DNA of 29,030 bases from a virus. Shown piece by piece: positions 20,099 through 27,176 of the stretch. The notes under the pieces were generated by a model. That model had not been told where the DNA came from and made no database searches. It saw only the letters and a program-made list of their open reading frames with translations. Made by a program: the position numbers and the translations under genes. The DNA is taken from positions 1 to 29,030 of IMG/VR virus record IMGVR_UViG_3300047374_000108. The stretch is one strand, 5' to 3'. Numbering within the stretch: the stretch's first letter is position 1; each line of letters opens with the position of its first letter.

Positions 20099-20950
20099 AT
20101 GAATGAACTTACGACAATCTCCCGATCTGAACAGATGGAACTTGCCGCCGCTATGGGCATGGGCGGTTCTTCTGCTCCTTCTGATGACCGTCTTCCCGAA
20201 CTGAAGATCAACTACCAAGAGGAAAACGAGCAAGGCCAAGAGCTACCGCGTGGTCAGTTTTATGTAAAAGGTACAGGTGATGACCCTGTTTTCGCCAAAA
20301 CGGTAACCTTCCGTCCACTTAGCCAACTCTTTCAATGGATCCAGTACGATCCAGAAGAAAACAAGGTTAAAAACAAAACCTTGATGGTTCCTATGCTCCG
20401 TGACGAAGCGAGAGATATGCGTGGTAGTACACGCTGTGGTAAGCCAACCTCAAACGTCCTTCGTGAAATGTCGAAGGAAGAACAACGACAGTACAGCGAT
20501 ATTAAATGCTTCCGTCAGATCCGTGGCCTAGTTTCCTATAAAGGAAAGAATGCCGATGGTGAGGAAGTTACTATCGAGAACACGCCGTGTATCATCATGG
20601 CAAAAGGATCCGGCTTTAATCAGTTTGAAGACGAGTTCCTGAAGAAAATACCCCGGGGCCGTAAGATGTATGAATACGAAGCCAAAATGACCCTTACCCG
20701 TGAAAAAGGTACAGGCGGAAATGTTTGGTGGGTTATGCACTATGACCCGGATCTTGTGAACGCTCACCCTATGACCGAAGAGATTTTTGAAACCGTCAGA
20801 GTTATGGCGGGTATGGTCAAAAGTGAAAACGAGCGTGTTGAGTCAGCTTATCAAAAAGCGTTGCGTGATCGAAACCTAGATGACGATGCTATTGATGCAA
20901 TTGCTGGCGTAGTAGAGGATTTAGATAGCGATCTAGTAGACGACGAATAG
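20099..20950 (+). CDS. Probable single-stranded DNA-binding protein
   Basis: A 283-residue protein with a beta-rich, basic middle and a strongly acidic tail (EDLDSDLVDDE). Its place between DNA polymerase and exonuclease, and the acidic tail used by T7 gp2.5 and other SSBs to contact replication partners, point to ssDNA binding. Two cysteines (RCGKPTSN, IKCFRQIRG) may be structural. I recall similar proteins in marine podoviruses without confirmed function. GAGG precedes the ATG, and a separate promoter is likely, as an abundant SSB would need. Confidence 0.62.
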   Translation: MNELTTISRSEQMELAAAMGMGGSSAPSDDRLPELKINYQEENEQGQELPRGQFYVKGTGDDPVFAKTVTFRPLSQLFQWIQYDPEENKVKNKTLMVPMLRDEARDMRGSTRCGKPTSNVLREMSKEEQRQYSDIKCFRQIRGLVSYKGKNADGEEVTIENTPCIIMAKGSGFNQFEDEFLKKIPRGRKMYEYEAKMTLTREKGTGGNVWWVMHYDPDLVNAHPMTEEIFETVRVMAGMVKSENERVESAYQKALRDRNLDDDAIDAIAGVVEDLDSDLVDDE

Positions 20951-20978
20951 TTAAACGAACCGTTTCTGTTAACTATTC
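20945..20978. repeat. Perfect 10-bp inverted repeat at the SSB-like gene end
   Basis: GAATAGTTAA (20945-20954) and TTAACTATTC (20969-20978), with inner AAACG/CGTTT. The left arm contains the stop codon. No T-run follows, so it is not a usual intrinsic terminator. It carries the TAGTTA/TAACTA half-sites seen at promoters; an RNA processing or attenuating hairpin is the other option. Confidence 0.6.
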
Positions 20979-20990
20979 TGAGGTACTTAT

Positions 20991-21851
20991 ATGTCGCTAA
21001 ATCTGCTTGAAACAAAGCTCCACATGGTGCTGGATAAGCTCTCTAATAATGAGCCTGTCGAGTACGATGAAGCGTGGATAGAAGAAGCCGGGGAGCAATT
21101 CAAAGCTACCCTGCGTAAACAGCTATCCCGTGAAAACGAGCCCTTCCGTCTCCGTATGTCTAATGTGGGCAGACCTTTGTGTCAGCTACAACAAGAGAAG
21201 GCGGGGAAACCTAGAAACCGAAACCCCTATCATGCGATAGTGAAGTTCATGCTCGGTGATGCATCCGAAGTATTGGTTGAACTGTATCTTAAATTAGCTG
21301 GAGTAAATATCACCGGCGGTAAGACTAAGGTCAATCTGGATGTTAACGGGCTAGGCATCAAAGGCGAGAATGATATCGAGATCGATAATAAGGTCTACGA
21401 TACCAAGTCCAGTAGTCCTTGGGCCTATGAACATAAATGGGGTGAGGGTATCCGTGGCGTAGCCTCAGATGATGCCTTCGGTTATATTCCACAATTAATA
21501 GGATACAGTGATGGCGCGGGTCTAGAACCCGGGGGATGGATCGTCCTCAATAAGTCTACTGGTGAGATCCGTATTGTGGAAGCGGAGCTAGACGAGGCTC
21601 AGTGGGAAGAAGTACGAGAACGAATTAGCAACACCGTAGAAGTCATTACTTCTGACGCTCCATTCCAAAGATGTTTTGAGCCGCAAGAAGAGACTTTCAG
21701 ACGAGTCCCTACAGGCAATAAGAGATTACATACTACATGTACTTTCTGTCCGTATATTAACTCGTGCTGGCCGGATGCTAAGTACCGTCCGCAAACTGGC
21801 AGTAAGGCGCAGAACCCTAGACACTACTGGTATGCGGAGTACGCTGAATAA
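20991..21851 (+). CDS. RecB/Cas4-like exonuclease with iron-sulfur cysteines
   Basis: A 286-residue PD-(D/E)XK exonuclease: E93 (GDASEVLV), D128, D137-x-K139 (VYDTKSS) and the Q168-x3-Y172 box. Four cysteines are placed as in Cas4/AddB nucleases, C64 before the core and C250-x2-C253-x5-C259 after it, which suggests a 4Fe-4S cluster. It probably fills the role of T7 gp6, degrading host DNA and removing primers. GAGG precedes the ATG, and the stop shares a base with the next ATG (TAATG). Confidence 0.85.
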   Translation: MSLNLLETKLHMVLDKLSNNEPVEYDEAWIEEAGEQFKATLRKQLSRENEPFRLRMSNVGRPLCQLQQEKAGKPRNRNPYHAIVKFMLGDASEVLVELYLKLAGVNITGGKTKVNLDVNGLGIKGENDIEIDNKVYDTKSSSPWAYEHKWGEGIRGVASDDAFGYIPQLIGYSDGAGLEPGGWIVLNKSTGEIRIVEAELDEAQWEEVRERISNTVEVITSDAPFQRCFEPQEETFRRVPTGNKRLHTTCTFCPYINSCWPDAKYRPQTGSKAQNPRHYWYAEYAE

Positions 21852-22300
21852 TGGCTTTTCGTAATATAAGGCGAAGGGCTATCGCTAATGGCTATCGTTC
21901 AGGTCTGGAAGAAGATATTGGGCTTCAATTAAAGGAGTGCGGTATCAAGGCAGAATACGAACCGTTTCGTATCTTGTACAATGTTCCAGAACAGAGACGT
22001 AATTACACCCCTGACTATGTTTTACCTAACGGTATCATTATAGAAACTAAGGGCCGTTTCACTCCAGAAGATAGAAAAAAACACCTCTACATACGCGAAA
22101 CATATGGGCCGTCTCTCGACCTGCGCTTTGTGTTCAATAACCCAAACGGAAAACTCCGTAAGGGTGCGAAGACAAGTTATGCCGACTGGTGCGAGAAGAA
22201 CGGCTTTTTATTTGCCGGGAAAGAAGTCCCGGAACAATGGATAAATGAGAAGCCTAAAAAGCGTTCTCTAAAAATAATTGAAAAAATACGGGGCGTATGA
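21851..22300 (+). CDS. Endonuclease I (Holliday junction resolvase)
   Basis: A 149-residue homologue of T7 gp3. The active-site residues fall at E20 (RSGLEED), D55 (YTPDYVLP) and E65-x-K67 (IIETKG), the same numbers as in T7 endonuclease I. The enzyme cuts four-way junctions and branched DNA to resolve replication intermediates before packaging and helps break down host DNA. It starts one base inside the exonuclease stop and overlaps the next gene by 4 nt. Confidence 0.95.
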   Translation: MAFRNIRRRAIANGYRSGLEEDIGLQLKECGIKAEYEPFRILYNVPEQRRNYTPDYVLPNGIIIETKGRFTPEDRKKHLYIRETYGPSLDLRFVFNNPNGKLRKGAKTSYADWCEKNGFLFAGKEVPEQWINEKPKKRSLKIIEKIRGV

Positions 22301-22653
22301 TGGCAGATGGGAAATTTGTAGGCGCATTTATTGAACTAGTTCCTAACGAGACTAACGAAGGAATAGACTTCCGATTTGGGTGGGAGTTTCCAGATAACAT
22401 GGATGCGGAAACCCAAGAGACATTTAAAAACCTAGTAGCCGGTATCTTCGGTCTGATGACTAATCAGGATGAAGAGATACTTGCTGTAGGACAGATCGTT
22501 CGTAACGTTTCCGGCTTCGATGATAGCATTCAAGTTGTTAACGAAAGCGAATTAATCTTCACACCGGACGATGAGCTTCTTGAGAAGATCCAAGAGAAAA
22601 CAGAAACCAAGGTAATCGATATATCCGATTTCAAACCCAAGCGAGGTAAATAA
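22297..22653 (+). CDS. Acidic protein of unknown function
   Basis: A 118-residue acidic protein with a beta-rich N-terminal half (GAFIELVPNET, IDFRFGWEFP) and a helical, charged C-terminus ending in KPKRGK. No family recognised. The double ATG start overlaps the endonuclease stop (ATGA), and its stop overlaps the kinase ATG (TAATG), so it is translated within the nucleotide/DNA metabolism chain. Confidence 0.68.
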   Translation: MMADGKFVGAFIELVPNETNEGIDFRFGWEFPDNMDAETQETFKNLVAGIFGLMTNQDEEILAVGQIVRNVSGFDDSIQVVNESELIFTPDDELLEKIQEKTETKVIDISDFKPKRGK

Positions 22654-23204
22654 TGGCTCGTTTGTTAATTGGTCTGTGTGGCAAAAAAGGCTCCGGTAAA
22701 ACTTACATTGCAAACCATATGTGTCAGGAATTCGACGCTAACGTTTGTCGCTTTGCGGATACACTCAAGTCGATGATGAAAGTCATGGGCCTGTCTGACC
22801 GTGAAATAAATGGTGATCTAAAAGAAGTCCCCTGTGATCTACTCAGCGGTAAGACACCGCGCTACGCCCAACAAACTCTAGGGACAGAGTGGGGCCGGGA
22901 TCTCATCAATGAGAACATCTGGGTAAACATCGGAATTAACAAAGCCATGCAATACGACGGCATTGCTATCTTCGATGATGTCCGGTTCCCAAATGAAATA
23001 AAAGCCATCCATGACAATGGTGGCGTCGTTGCGTGGGTTGAACGCGACTCAATTTATAACGGTGGCGATCAACATGCCTCAGAAGTCTCAGTGAGCCCGG
23101 CTGACTGCGATATCTTTTTAGACAACACCGTAGATACAAATCTCGTCTGCATGAACCTCGAAGGTTGGGCGACATTGCAGACCCACATTAGAAAGAAAAA
23201 ATGA
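22653..23204 (+). CDS. Deoxynucleoside monophosphate kinase
   Basis: A 183-residue P-loop kinase with G10-K-K-G-S-G-K16-T17 and a FADTLKSMM helix followed by LKEVPCDLLSGKTPRYAQQT and GTEWGRDLINENIW, as in phage T4 gp1-type dNMP kinases. It phosphorylates dNMPs from degraded host DNA to dNDPs, feeding synthesis with the neighbouring ribonucleotide reductase. The DDVRFPNE segment near residue 110 completes the family pattern. The stop overlaps the nrdA start by 4 nt. Confidence 0.88.
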   Translation: MARLLIGLCGKKGSGKTYIANHMCQEFDANVCRFADTLKSMMKVMGLSDREINGDLKEVPCDLLSGKTPRYAQQTLGTEWGRDLINENIWVNIGINKAMQYDGIAIFDDVRFPNEIKAIHDNGGVVAWVERDSIYNGGDQHASEVSVSPADCDIFLDNTVDTNLVCMNLEGWATLQTHIRKKK

Positions 23205-24985
23205 TGAAAGAAGAAGAGCTAATTATAGATCTAGAAAGGGATGGCTTATTTGATGACCTCGGACTTACAAGATTACGCGAAAGCTACATGCGCGAAGAAG
23301 AAGGTAGCCCACAAGAAAGGTTCGCCTACGTTTGTGAAAAGTTTGGCACAGACATTGAACACGCCCAGCGGCTCTACGACTACGCTAGTCAGCACTGGTT
23401 GTCCTTGTCCACGCCTATCCTCAGTTATGGGAGAAGTAATCGAGGATTGCCCATATCATGCTTCCTGTCCTACCTTGATGACAGTGCAGACGGCCTTGTC
23501 GAGACTCTCTCAGAAGTAAACCGACTATCGATGCTTGGGGGCGGGGTGGGTATCCATGTCCGTACTCGTGCGTCTGACGATAAATCAGTTGGAGTAATGC
23601 CGCACCTCAAGGTGTATGACGCAAGCTCCCTAGCCTATCGTCAGGGCCGTACAAGACGCGGAAGCTACGCGGCTTTCTTAGATATAAGTCATCCTGATAT
23701 TATCTCGTTTATCGAGATGCGTAAGCCTACAGGTGACCAGAACTTTCGTACGCTAAATCTACATCACGGCGTCAATATATCCACCAAGTTTATGGAAGTT
23801 ATCGAGAACGCAATGCGCGACGAAAACTTTGATGACTCATGGGATTTAATTAATCCTAATAATGGTGAGGTAGCTGAAACTGTATCGGCTAAGTCCCTCT
23901 GGATTAAACTGCTTGAAATGCGTATCCAGACTGGTGAGCCTTACTTTATCTACCTAGACAATGCGAATGCAAAACTACCGAACTGGCTCAAGGAACAGGG
24001 CCTAGAAATACACGGTAGTAATCTATGTACTGAAATCTTCTTACCAACAAATTTAGAGCGTACGGCAGTATGCTGTCTATCCAGTCTTAACCTTGAGTAT
24101 TACGACGACTGGAAAGCCAATAAGCAATTTATTCCAGACGTTATGGAAATGCTCGATAACGTACTCCAGATGTTTATCGATAACGCACCGGACAGTATTT
24201 CCCGGGCTAAGATATCGGCTGAACGTGAGAGATCTATCGGCATTGGTGCGCTGGGCTTTCACGCCTATCTACAGAAAAACAACATGCCGTTTGAAGGCGT
24301 GATGACTAAGGTCGCTAACAAGCAGATCTTTAGCCACATACATAAAGAATGTAAGCGAGGCGATAAGCTACTGTGTGATAAACGTGGCCCATGCCCGGAT
24401 GCTAAAGTAGCTGGAGTAGATCGTAGGTTCAGTCACTGGACAGCGATTGCACCTAACGCTTCTAGCTCGTTAATCATGGGTAACACCAGCCCGAGTATAG
24501 AACCGTACAGGGCAAATGTGTTTAGACAAGACACAATGTCCGGGGCCCATATTCAACGTAACAAATACCTCGAAGCTAAACTTGAAGAACTGGATATGAA
24601 CACCCAGAAGACATGGGCTAGTATCACAGCTAACGACGGATCCGTTCAACATCTAGAGTTACCGGAACACGTTAAAGATACCTTCAAGACTGCTAACGAG
24701 ATTGATCAACTTTGGTTGGTTGACCTTGCCTCTGATCGTCAGGAATTCATCGATCAAGGACAAAGTCTAAATCTATTTTTTAGGCCAGATGTCAACGTGA
24801 AATACTTACACGCTTGTCACTTCCTAGCTTGGAAGAATGGCCTCAAGAGCTTGTACTACTGTCGCTCTGATAAGCTCCGCAAAGCTGATCGTGTCGGTAT
24901 GCAAATTGAACGTAAACGAATTGAGGACGAGGTAGATCTATCGGCAGTTGCGGATGGTGATGTTTGCCTCGCGTGTGAGGGATAA
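23201..24985 (+). CDS. nrdA: Ribonucleotide reductase class I alpha subunit
   Basis: A 594-residue large subunit. Active-site residues: C87 (LPISCFLS), N274-x-C276-x-E278 (SNLCTEIF) and C291/C292 (VCCLSSLN). A YY pair (SLYYCRSD) for radical transfer and a C-terminal C589-x2-C592 for re-reduction are present. It reduces ribonucleotides to deoxyribonucleotides with NrdB. Only about 65 residues precede the core, so the N-terminal ATP-cone of E. coli NrdA is absent, which should remove dATP feedback inhibition. The double ATG start overlaps the kinase stop. Confidence 0.96.
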   Translation: MMKEEELIIDLERDGLFDDLGLTRLRESYMREEEGSPQERFAYVCEKFGTDIEHAQRLYDYASQHWLSLSTPILSYGRSNRGLPISCFLSYLDDSADGLVETLSEVNRLSMLGGGVGIHVRTRASDDKSVGVMPHLKVYDASSLAYRQGRTRRGSYAAFLDISHPDIISFIEMRKPTGDQNFRTLNLHHGVNISTKFMEVIENAMRDENFDDSWDLINPNNGEVAETVSAKSLWIKLLEMRIQTGEPYFIYLDNANAKLPNWLKEQGLEIHGSNLCTEIFLPTNLERTAVCCLSSLNLEYYDDWKANKQFIPDVMEMLDNVLQMFIDNAPDSISRAKISAERERSIGIGALGFHAYLQKNNMPFEGVMTKVANKQIFSHIHKECKRGDKLLCDKRGPCPDAKVAGVDRRFSHWTAIAPNASSSLIMGNTSPSIEPYRANVFRQDTMSGAHIQRNKYLEAKLEELDMNTQKTWASITANDGSVQHLELPEHVKDTFKTANEIDQLWLVDLASDRQEFIDQGQSLNLFFRPDVNVKYLHACHFLAWKNGLKSLYYCRSDKLRKADRVGMQIERKRIEDEVDLSAVADGDVCLACEG

Positions 24986-24987
24986 AC

Positions 24988-25203
24988 ATGGAAAGTGATC
25001 TTATTTATACAGCCCTGCTTAAAAAGTTTGAGGCTGAGAAATTGGCGGCAAAAGCCAATATTGAAGTGTATCTCGGACGGTCTGTAGGTGTCGCAGAACA
25101 CCCGGACGTTATCGAGACTATGGATGGCCTAGTAGAGAAGTACTGCGCGGCCGCTGAGAAGCTAGAACGCTTCCAGAAAGATTTTGATTCAAGGGGGAAT
25201 TAA
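24988..25203 (+). CDS. Small helical protein between nrdA and nrdB
   Basis: A 71-residue, helical protein of the form LLKKFEAEKLAAKANIEVYL ... GVAEHPDVIETMDGLVEK ... KLERFQ. I recall this pattern from other phages, without a known function. GAGGG lies before ATG 24988, and its stop shares a base with the nrdB ATG. Sandwiched between the reductase subunits, it may act on the complex, but its presence outside such contexts would argue against that. Confidence 0.7.
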   Translation: MESDLIYTALLKKFEAEKLAAKANIEVYLGRSVGVAEHPDVIETMDGLVEKYCAAAEKLERFQKDFDSRGN

Positions 25204-26177
25204 TGACAAAAAAGAAACTTAAATTAACGGACACACGGGATTTTTATAAACCGTTTAACTACCCGTGGGCGTACGAGGCGTTTCAAGCCTCAGAACAAAT
25301 GCATTGGTTATGGACGGAAGTACCGATGCTTGAAGATACTAAGGACTGGCGACACCGCCTGAACGATGGGGAGAAGGATTTCTTAACGAAGATCTTCCGC
25401 TTCTTTACTCAGGGCGACATAGATGTGTCCGGTGCCTATGTGAACAATTATCTACCATACTTTCCACAGCCGGAAGTGCGTATGATGTTATCATCGTTTG
25501 CGGCCCGGGAAGCGATCCATGTAGCGGCGTATAGCCACTTGATTGAAACCTTGGGTATGCCGGAATCTACCTACAACGAATTCCTAGAATATGAGGAAAT
25601 GGTAGAGAAGCATGAGTTTTTCCAAGACCTACAGAAAGATGAGAATTTACCGGCTCAGATAGCGGCTTTCTCTGCATTTACTGAGGGTATGCAATTGTTC
25701 AGTTCATTCGTTATGTTGCTGAACTTTGCACGACACGGAAAGATGAAAGGTATGGGCCAGATCATTGCATGGTCTATTGCTGACGAAACACTGCACACCG
25801 AAAGCATGATAAAATTATTCCGTACCTACATTCAGGAGAACCGTGGCGTTTGGAATGATGAAACTAAAAGCATGATTTATCGCACCGCTGAAAAGATGGT
25901 GGATCTAGAAGATAAGTTTATCGGACTTGCATTCGGCGTTAATCAGATGGAGGGACTGACACCAATCGAGGTGAAGCAGTACATCCGCTATATCTGTGAT
26001 CGTCGTCTTATCGCCCTTGGGATGAAGGGTATATACAAAGTTAAAACAAATCCATTGCCGTGGGTAGATGGGATGTTGGGTGTTACACACACTAACTTCT
26101 TCGAAAACAAGGTAGTTGATTACGCTAAAGGGGCACTGACCGGCGATTGGGCCGAAGTATGGGGAGCGGTAGCGTAG
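25203..26177 (+). CDS. nrdB: Ribonucleotide reductase class Ia beta subunit
   Basis: A 324-residue radical-generating subunit. The di-iron ligands are D72, E103, H106, E161, E195 and H198, and Y110 lies seven residues after E103 as the stable tyrosyl radical of class Ia enzymes. It delivers the radical to NrdA and needs oxygen and iron, implying growth in oxic water. GGGGGAAT precedes the ATG, which overlaps the previous stop by one base. Confidence 0.97.
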   Translation: MTKKKLKLTDTRDFYKPFNYPWAYEAFQASEQMHWLWTEVPMLEDTKDWRHRLNDGEKDFLTKIFRFFTQGDIDVSGAYVNNYLPYFPQPEVRMMLSSFAAREAIHVAAYSHLIETLGMPESTYNEFLEYEEMVEKHEFFQDLQKDENLPAQIAAFSAFTEGMQLFSSFVMLLNFARHGKMKGMGQIIAWSIADETLHTESMIKLFRTYIQENRGVWNDETKSMIYRTAEKMVDLEDKFIGLAFGVNQMEGLTPIEVKQYIRYICDRRLIALGMKGIYKVKTNPLPWVDGMLGVTHTNFFENKVVDYAKGALTGDWAEVWGAVA

Positions 26178-26186
26178 GAGCTATCT

Positions 26187-26372
26187 ATGTCTAATAAACG
26201 TCAGGCCAAAAAAAAGCCACTGCAAGTGGCCTTCGATATGGGCAAGAACGCATTCTATAGGGGTATTTTTGATAGCCCTTATAAGAAAACCTCGTTTCTT
26301 CACAAGGAGTGGCAACGAGGCTGGAACACTGGGTATTTCAATAATTTGGACAAGAATACTCAGCACAGTTAA
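26187..26372 (+). CDS. Ribosome modulation factor-like small protein
   Basis: A 61-residue basic protein. The pattern A-x2-x-G ... SPYKKTSFLHKEWQRGWNTGY, i.e. Pro-Tyr, then a Trp-x-x-Gly-Trp-like element, resembles RMF proteins that dimerise and silence 70S ribosomes in starved bacteria. RMF-like domains are known in phages. AGGAG lies 7 nt before ATG 26187, 9 bp after nrdB. It might alter host translation; the fold assignment is by eye and moderately secure. Its stop codon lies within the first operator of the next gene. Confidence 0.6.
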   Translation: MSNKRQAKKKPLQVAFDMGKNAFYRGIFDSPYKKTSFLHKEWQRGWNTGYFNNLDKNTQHS

Positions 26373-26411
26373 GCGGTAACTGTTTACTTAGTTATCGTTT
26401 AACTGTATAAT
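26366..26411 (+). promoter_or_regulatory. Promoter with two 17-bp operators
   Basis: TTTACT (26383-26388) and TATAAT (26406-26411) are 17 bp apart. The spacer is exactly a dyad, TAGTTA-TCGTT-TAACTG (26389-26405). A second dyad, CAGTTA-AGCGG-TAACTG (26366-26382), directly abuts the -35 box. Centre-to-centre distance is 23 bp, about two helical turns, so two dimers could bind side by side and block RNA polymerase. This is the clearest repressible promoter in the window. Confidence 0.75.
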
Positions 26412-26435
26412 TTATTAATCATTAATGAGGTCTAC

Positions 26436-26738
26436 ATGAGTTTAGATAAGTTAACTGACGACATCCTCGGATGGGGTATTGATAAAGGAATTCTGCCACA
26501 CGCGGATCCTCTATCTCAGCTTGAAAAGACGGAAGAAGAAGTCGCTGAATTGCGACAAGCCATCTACGAGCATGACCAAGCGGAAGTGATAGATGCGATT
26601 GGTGACATTTACGTCACTATCGTCATGCAAGCTGAAGCATGGAACGTAACGATGGAAGAGTGTGTGCAAGCCGCATACGACGTTATTTCGAAGCGTACAG
26701 GTCGAATGGTTGGCGGTAAATTCGTAAAGGACAAATAG
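26436..26738 (+). CDS. MazG-like nucleotide pyrophosphohydrolase
   Basis: A 100-residue protein with the MazG-type metal-binding pattern: E34-E35-x2-E38 (KTEEEVAEL) and E50-x2-D53 with D57 (EVIDAIGDIY). Such enzymes hydrolyse (d)NTPs or related nucleotides; phage copies have been proposed to alter alarmone levels or recycle nucleotides. GAGG precedes the ATG. It has its own promoter with tandem operators, unlike the preceding chain of genes, so its timing is probably controlled separately. Confidence 0.85.
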   Translation: MSLDKLTDDILGWGIDKGILPHADPLSQLEKTEEEVAELRQAIYEHDQAEVIDAIGDIYVTIVMQAEAWNVTMEECVQAAYDVISKRTGRMVGGKFVKDK

Positions 26739-26746
26739 GAGTATTC

Positions 26747-27013
26747 ATGGCAAAAGAAAAGTCAGAGGCGAAACAAGAACAGCAAGTCAAAACACCGGAT
26801 GATTTGTTGGAGTCTCTAAAAGGTAAATATCAGAATTGTCTGGTAACCGGGTTTGATAATGACGGCCACATTTATTTGGCGAGTTCGGTAAGTAATTTAC
26901 CGTTTATGCATTGGACTTTAAACCGGTCAATATTCGAATTGAATTTGGCTGAGAAGAACGGGCAACAAAAAACCCCGGAGTCTGAAGTTGACGCCGAGGC
27001 TTCTAAGTCTTAA
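26747..27013 (+). CDS. Small phage protein, unknown
   Basis: An 88-residue protein with a charged Lys/Glu/Gln-rich start, a central NCLVTGFDNDGHIYLASS segment and a helix (HWTLNRSIFELNLAEK). The centre recalls a short protein common near the end of podovirus early regions, function unknown to me. AGGAG lies 7 nt before ATG 26747. It closes the rightward operon before the terminator. Confidence 0.72.
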   Translation: MAKEKSEAKQEQQVKTPDDLLESLKGKYQNCLVTGFDNDGHIYLASSVSNLPFMHWTLNRSIFELNLAEKNGQQKTPESEVDAEASKS

Positions 27014-27021
27014 ATCTGTTT

Positions 27022-27044
27022 TTGCTCCAATAGCTAGTGAGCAA
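27022..27044 (+). other. Hairpin before the terminator
   Basis: TTGCTC/GAGCAA, a perfect 6-bp stem with an 11-base loop that contains TAGCTAGTG (reverse of CACTAGCTA). It lies between the stop of the last gene and the terminator. Confidence 0.45.
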
Positions 27045-27047
27045 TCG

Positions 27048-27094
27048 GCCTCCACCTCCGTCTAACCAACGGGCCCAAGGTGGGGGCTTTTTTT
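27048..27094 (+). terminator. Strong intrinsic terminator of the rightward operon
   Basis: A 10-bp stem GCCTCCACCT/AGGTGGGGGC (one T-G pair) with an inner CCGT/ACGG stem, followed by seven T (27088-27094). Confidence 0.92.
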
Positions 27095-27098
27095 ATGT

Positions 27099-27175
27099 GC
27101 GCCCGTAGCTCAGTTGGATAGAGCGTGTGGCTACGAACCACAAGGTCGGGAGTTCGAATCTCTCCGGGTGCGCCA
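27099..27175 (+). tRNA. tRNA-Arg: tRNA-Arg (anticodon ACG)
   Basis: A complete 77-base cloverleaf: acceptor GCGCCCG/CGGGTGC, D-stem GCTC/GAGC, anticodon stem TGTGG/CCACA with loop CTACGAA (anticodon ACG), variable loop AGGTC, T-stem GGGAG/CTCTC with loop TTCGAAT, discriminator G and encoded CCA. It starts 5 bases after the terminator T-run and ends one base before the stop of the opposing gene. With A34 modified to inosine it reads CGU, CGC and CGA, the Arg codons used in the capsid gene. Expression would require read-through or rightward transcription from a promoter not seen. Confidence 0.95.
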
Positions 27176-27176
27176 G

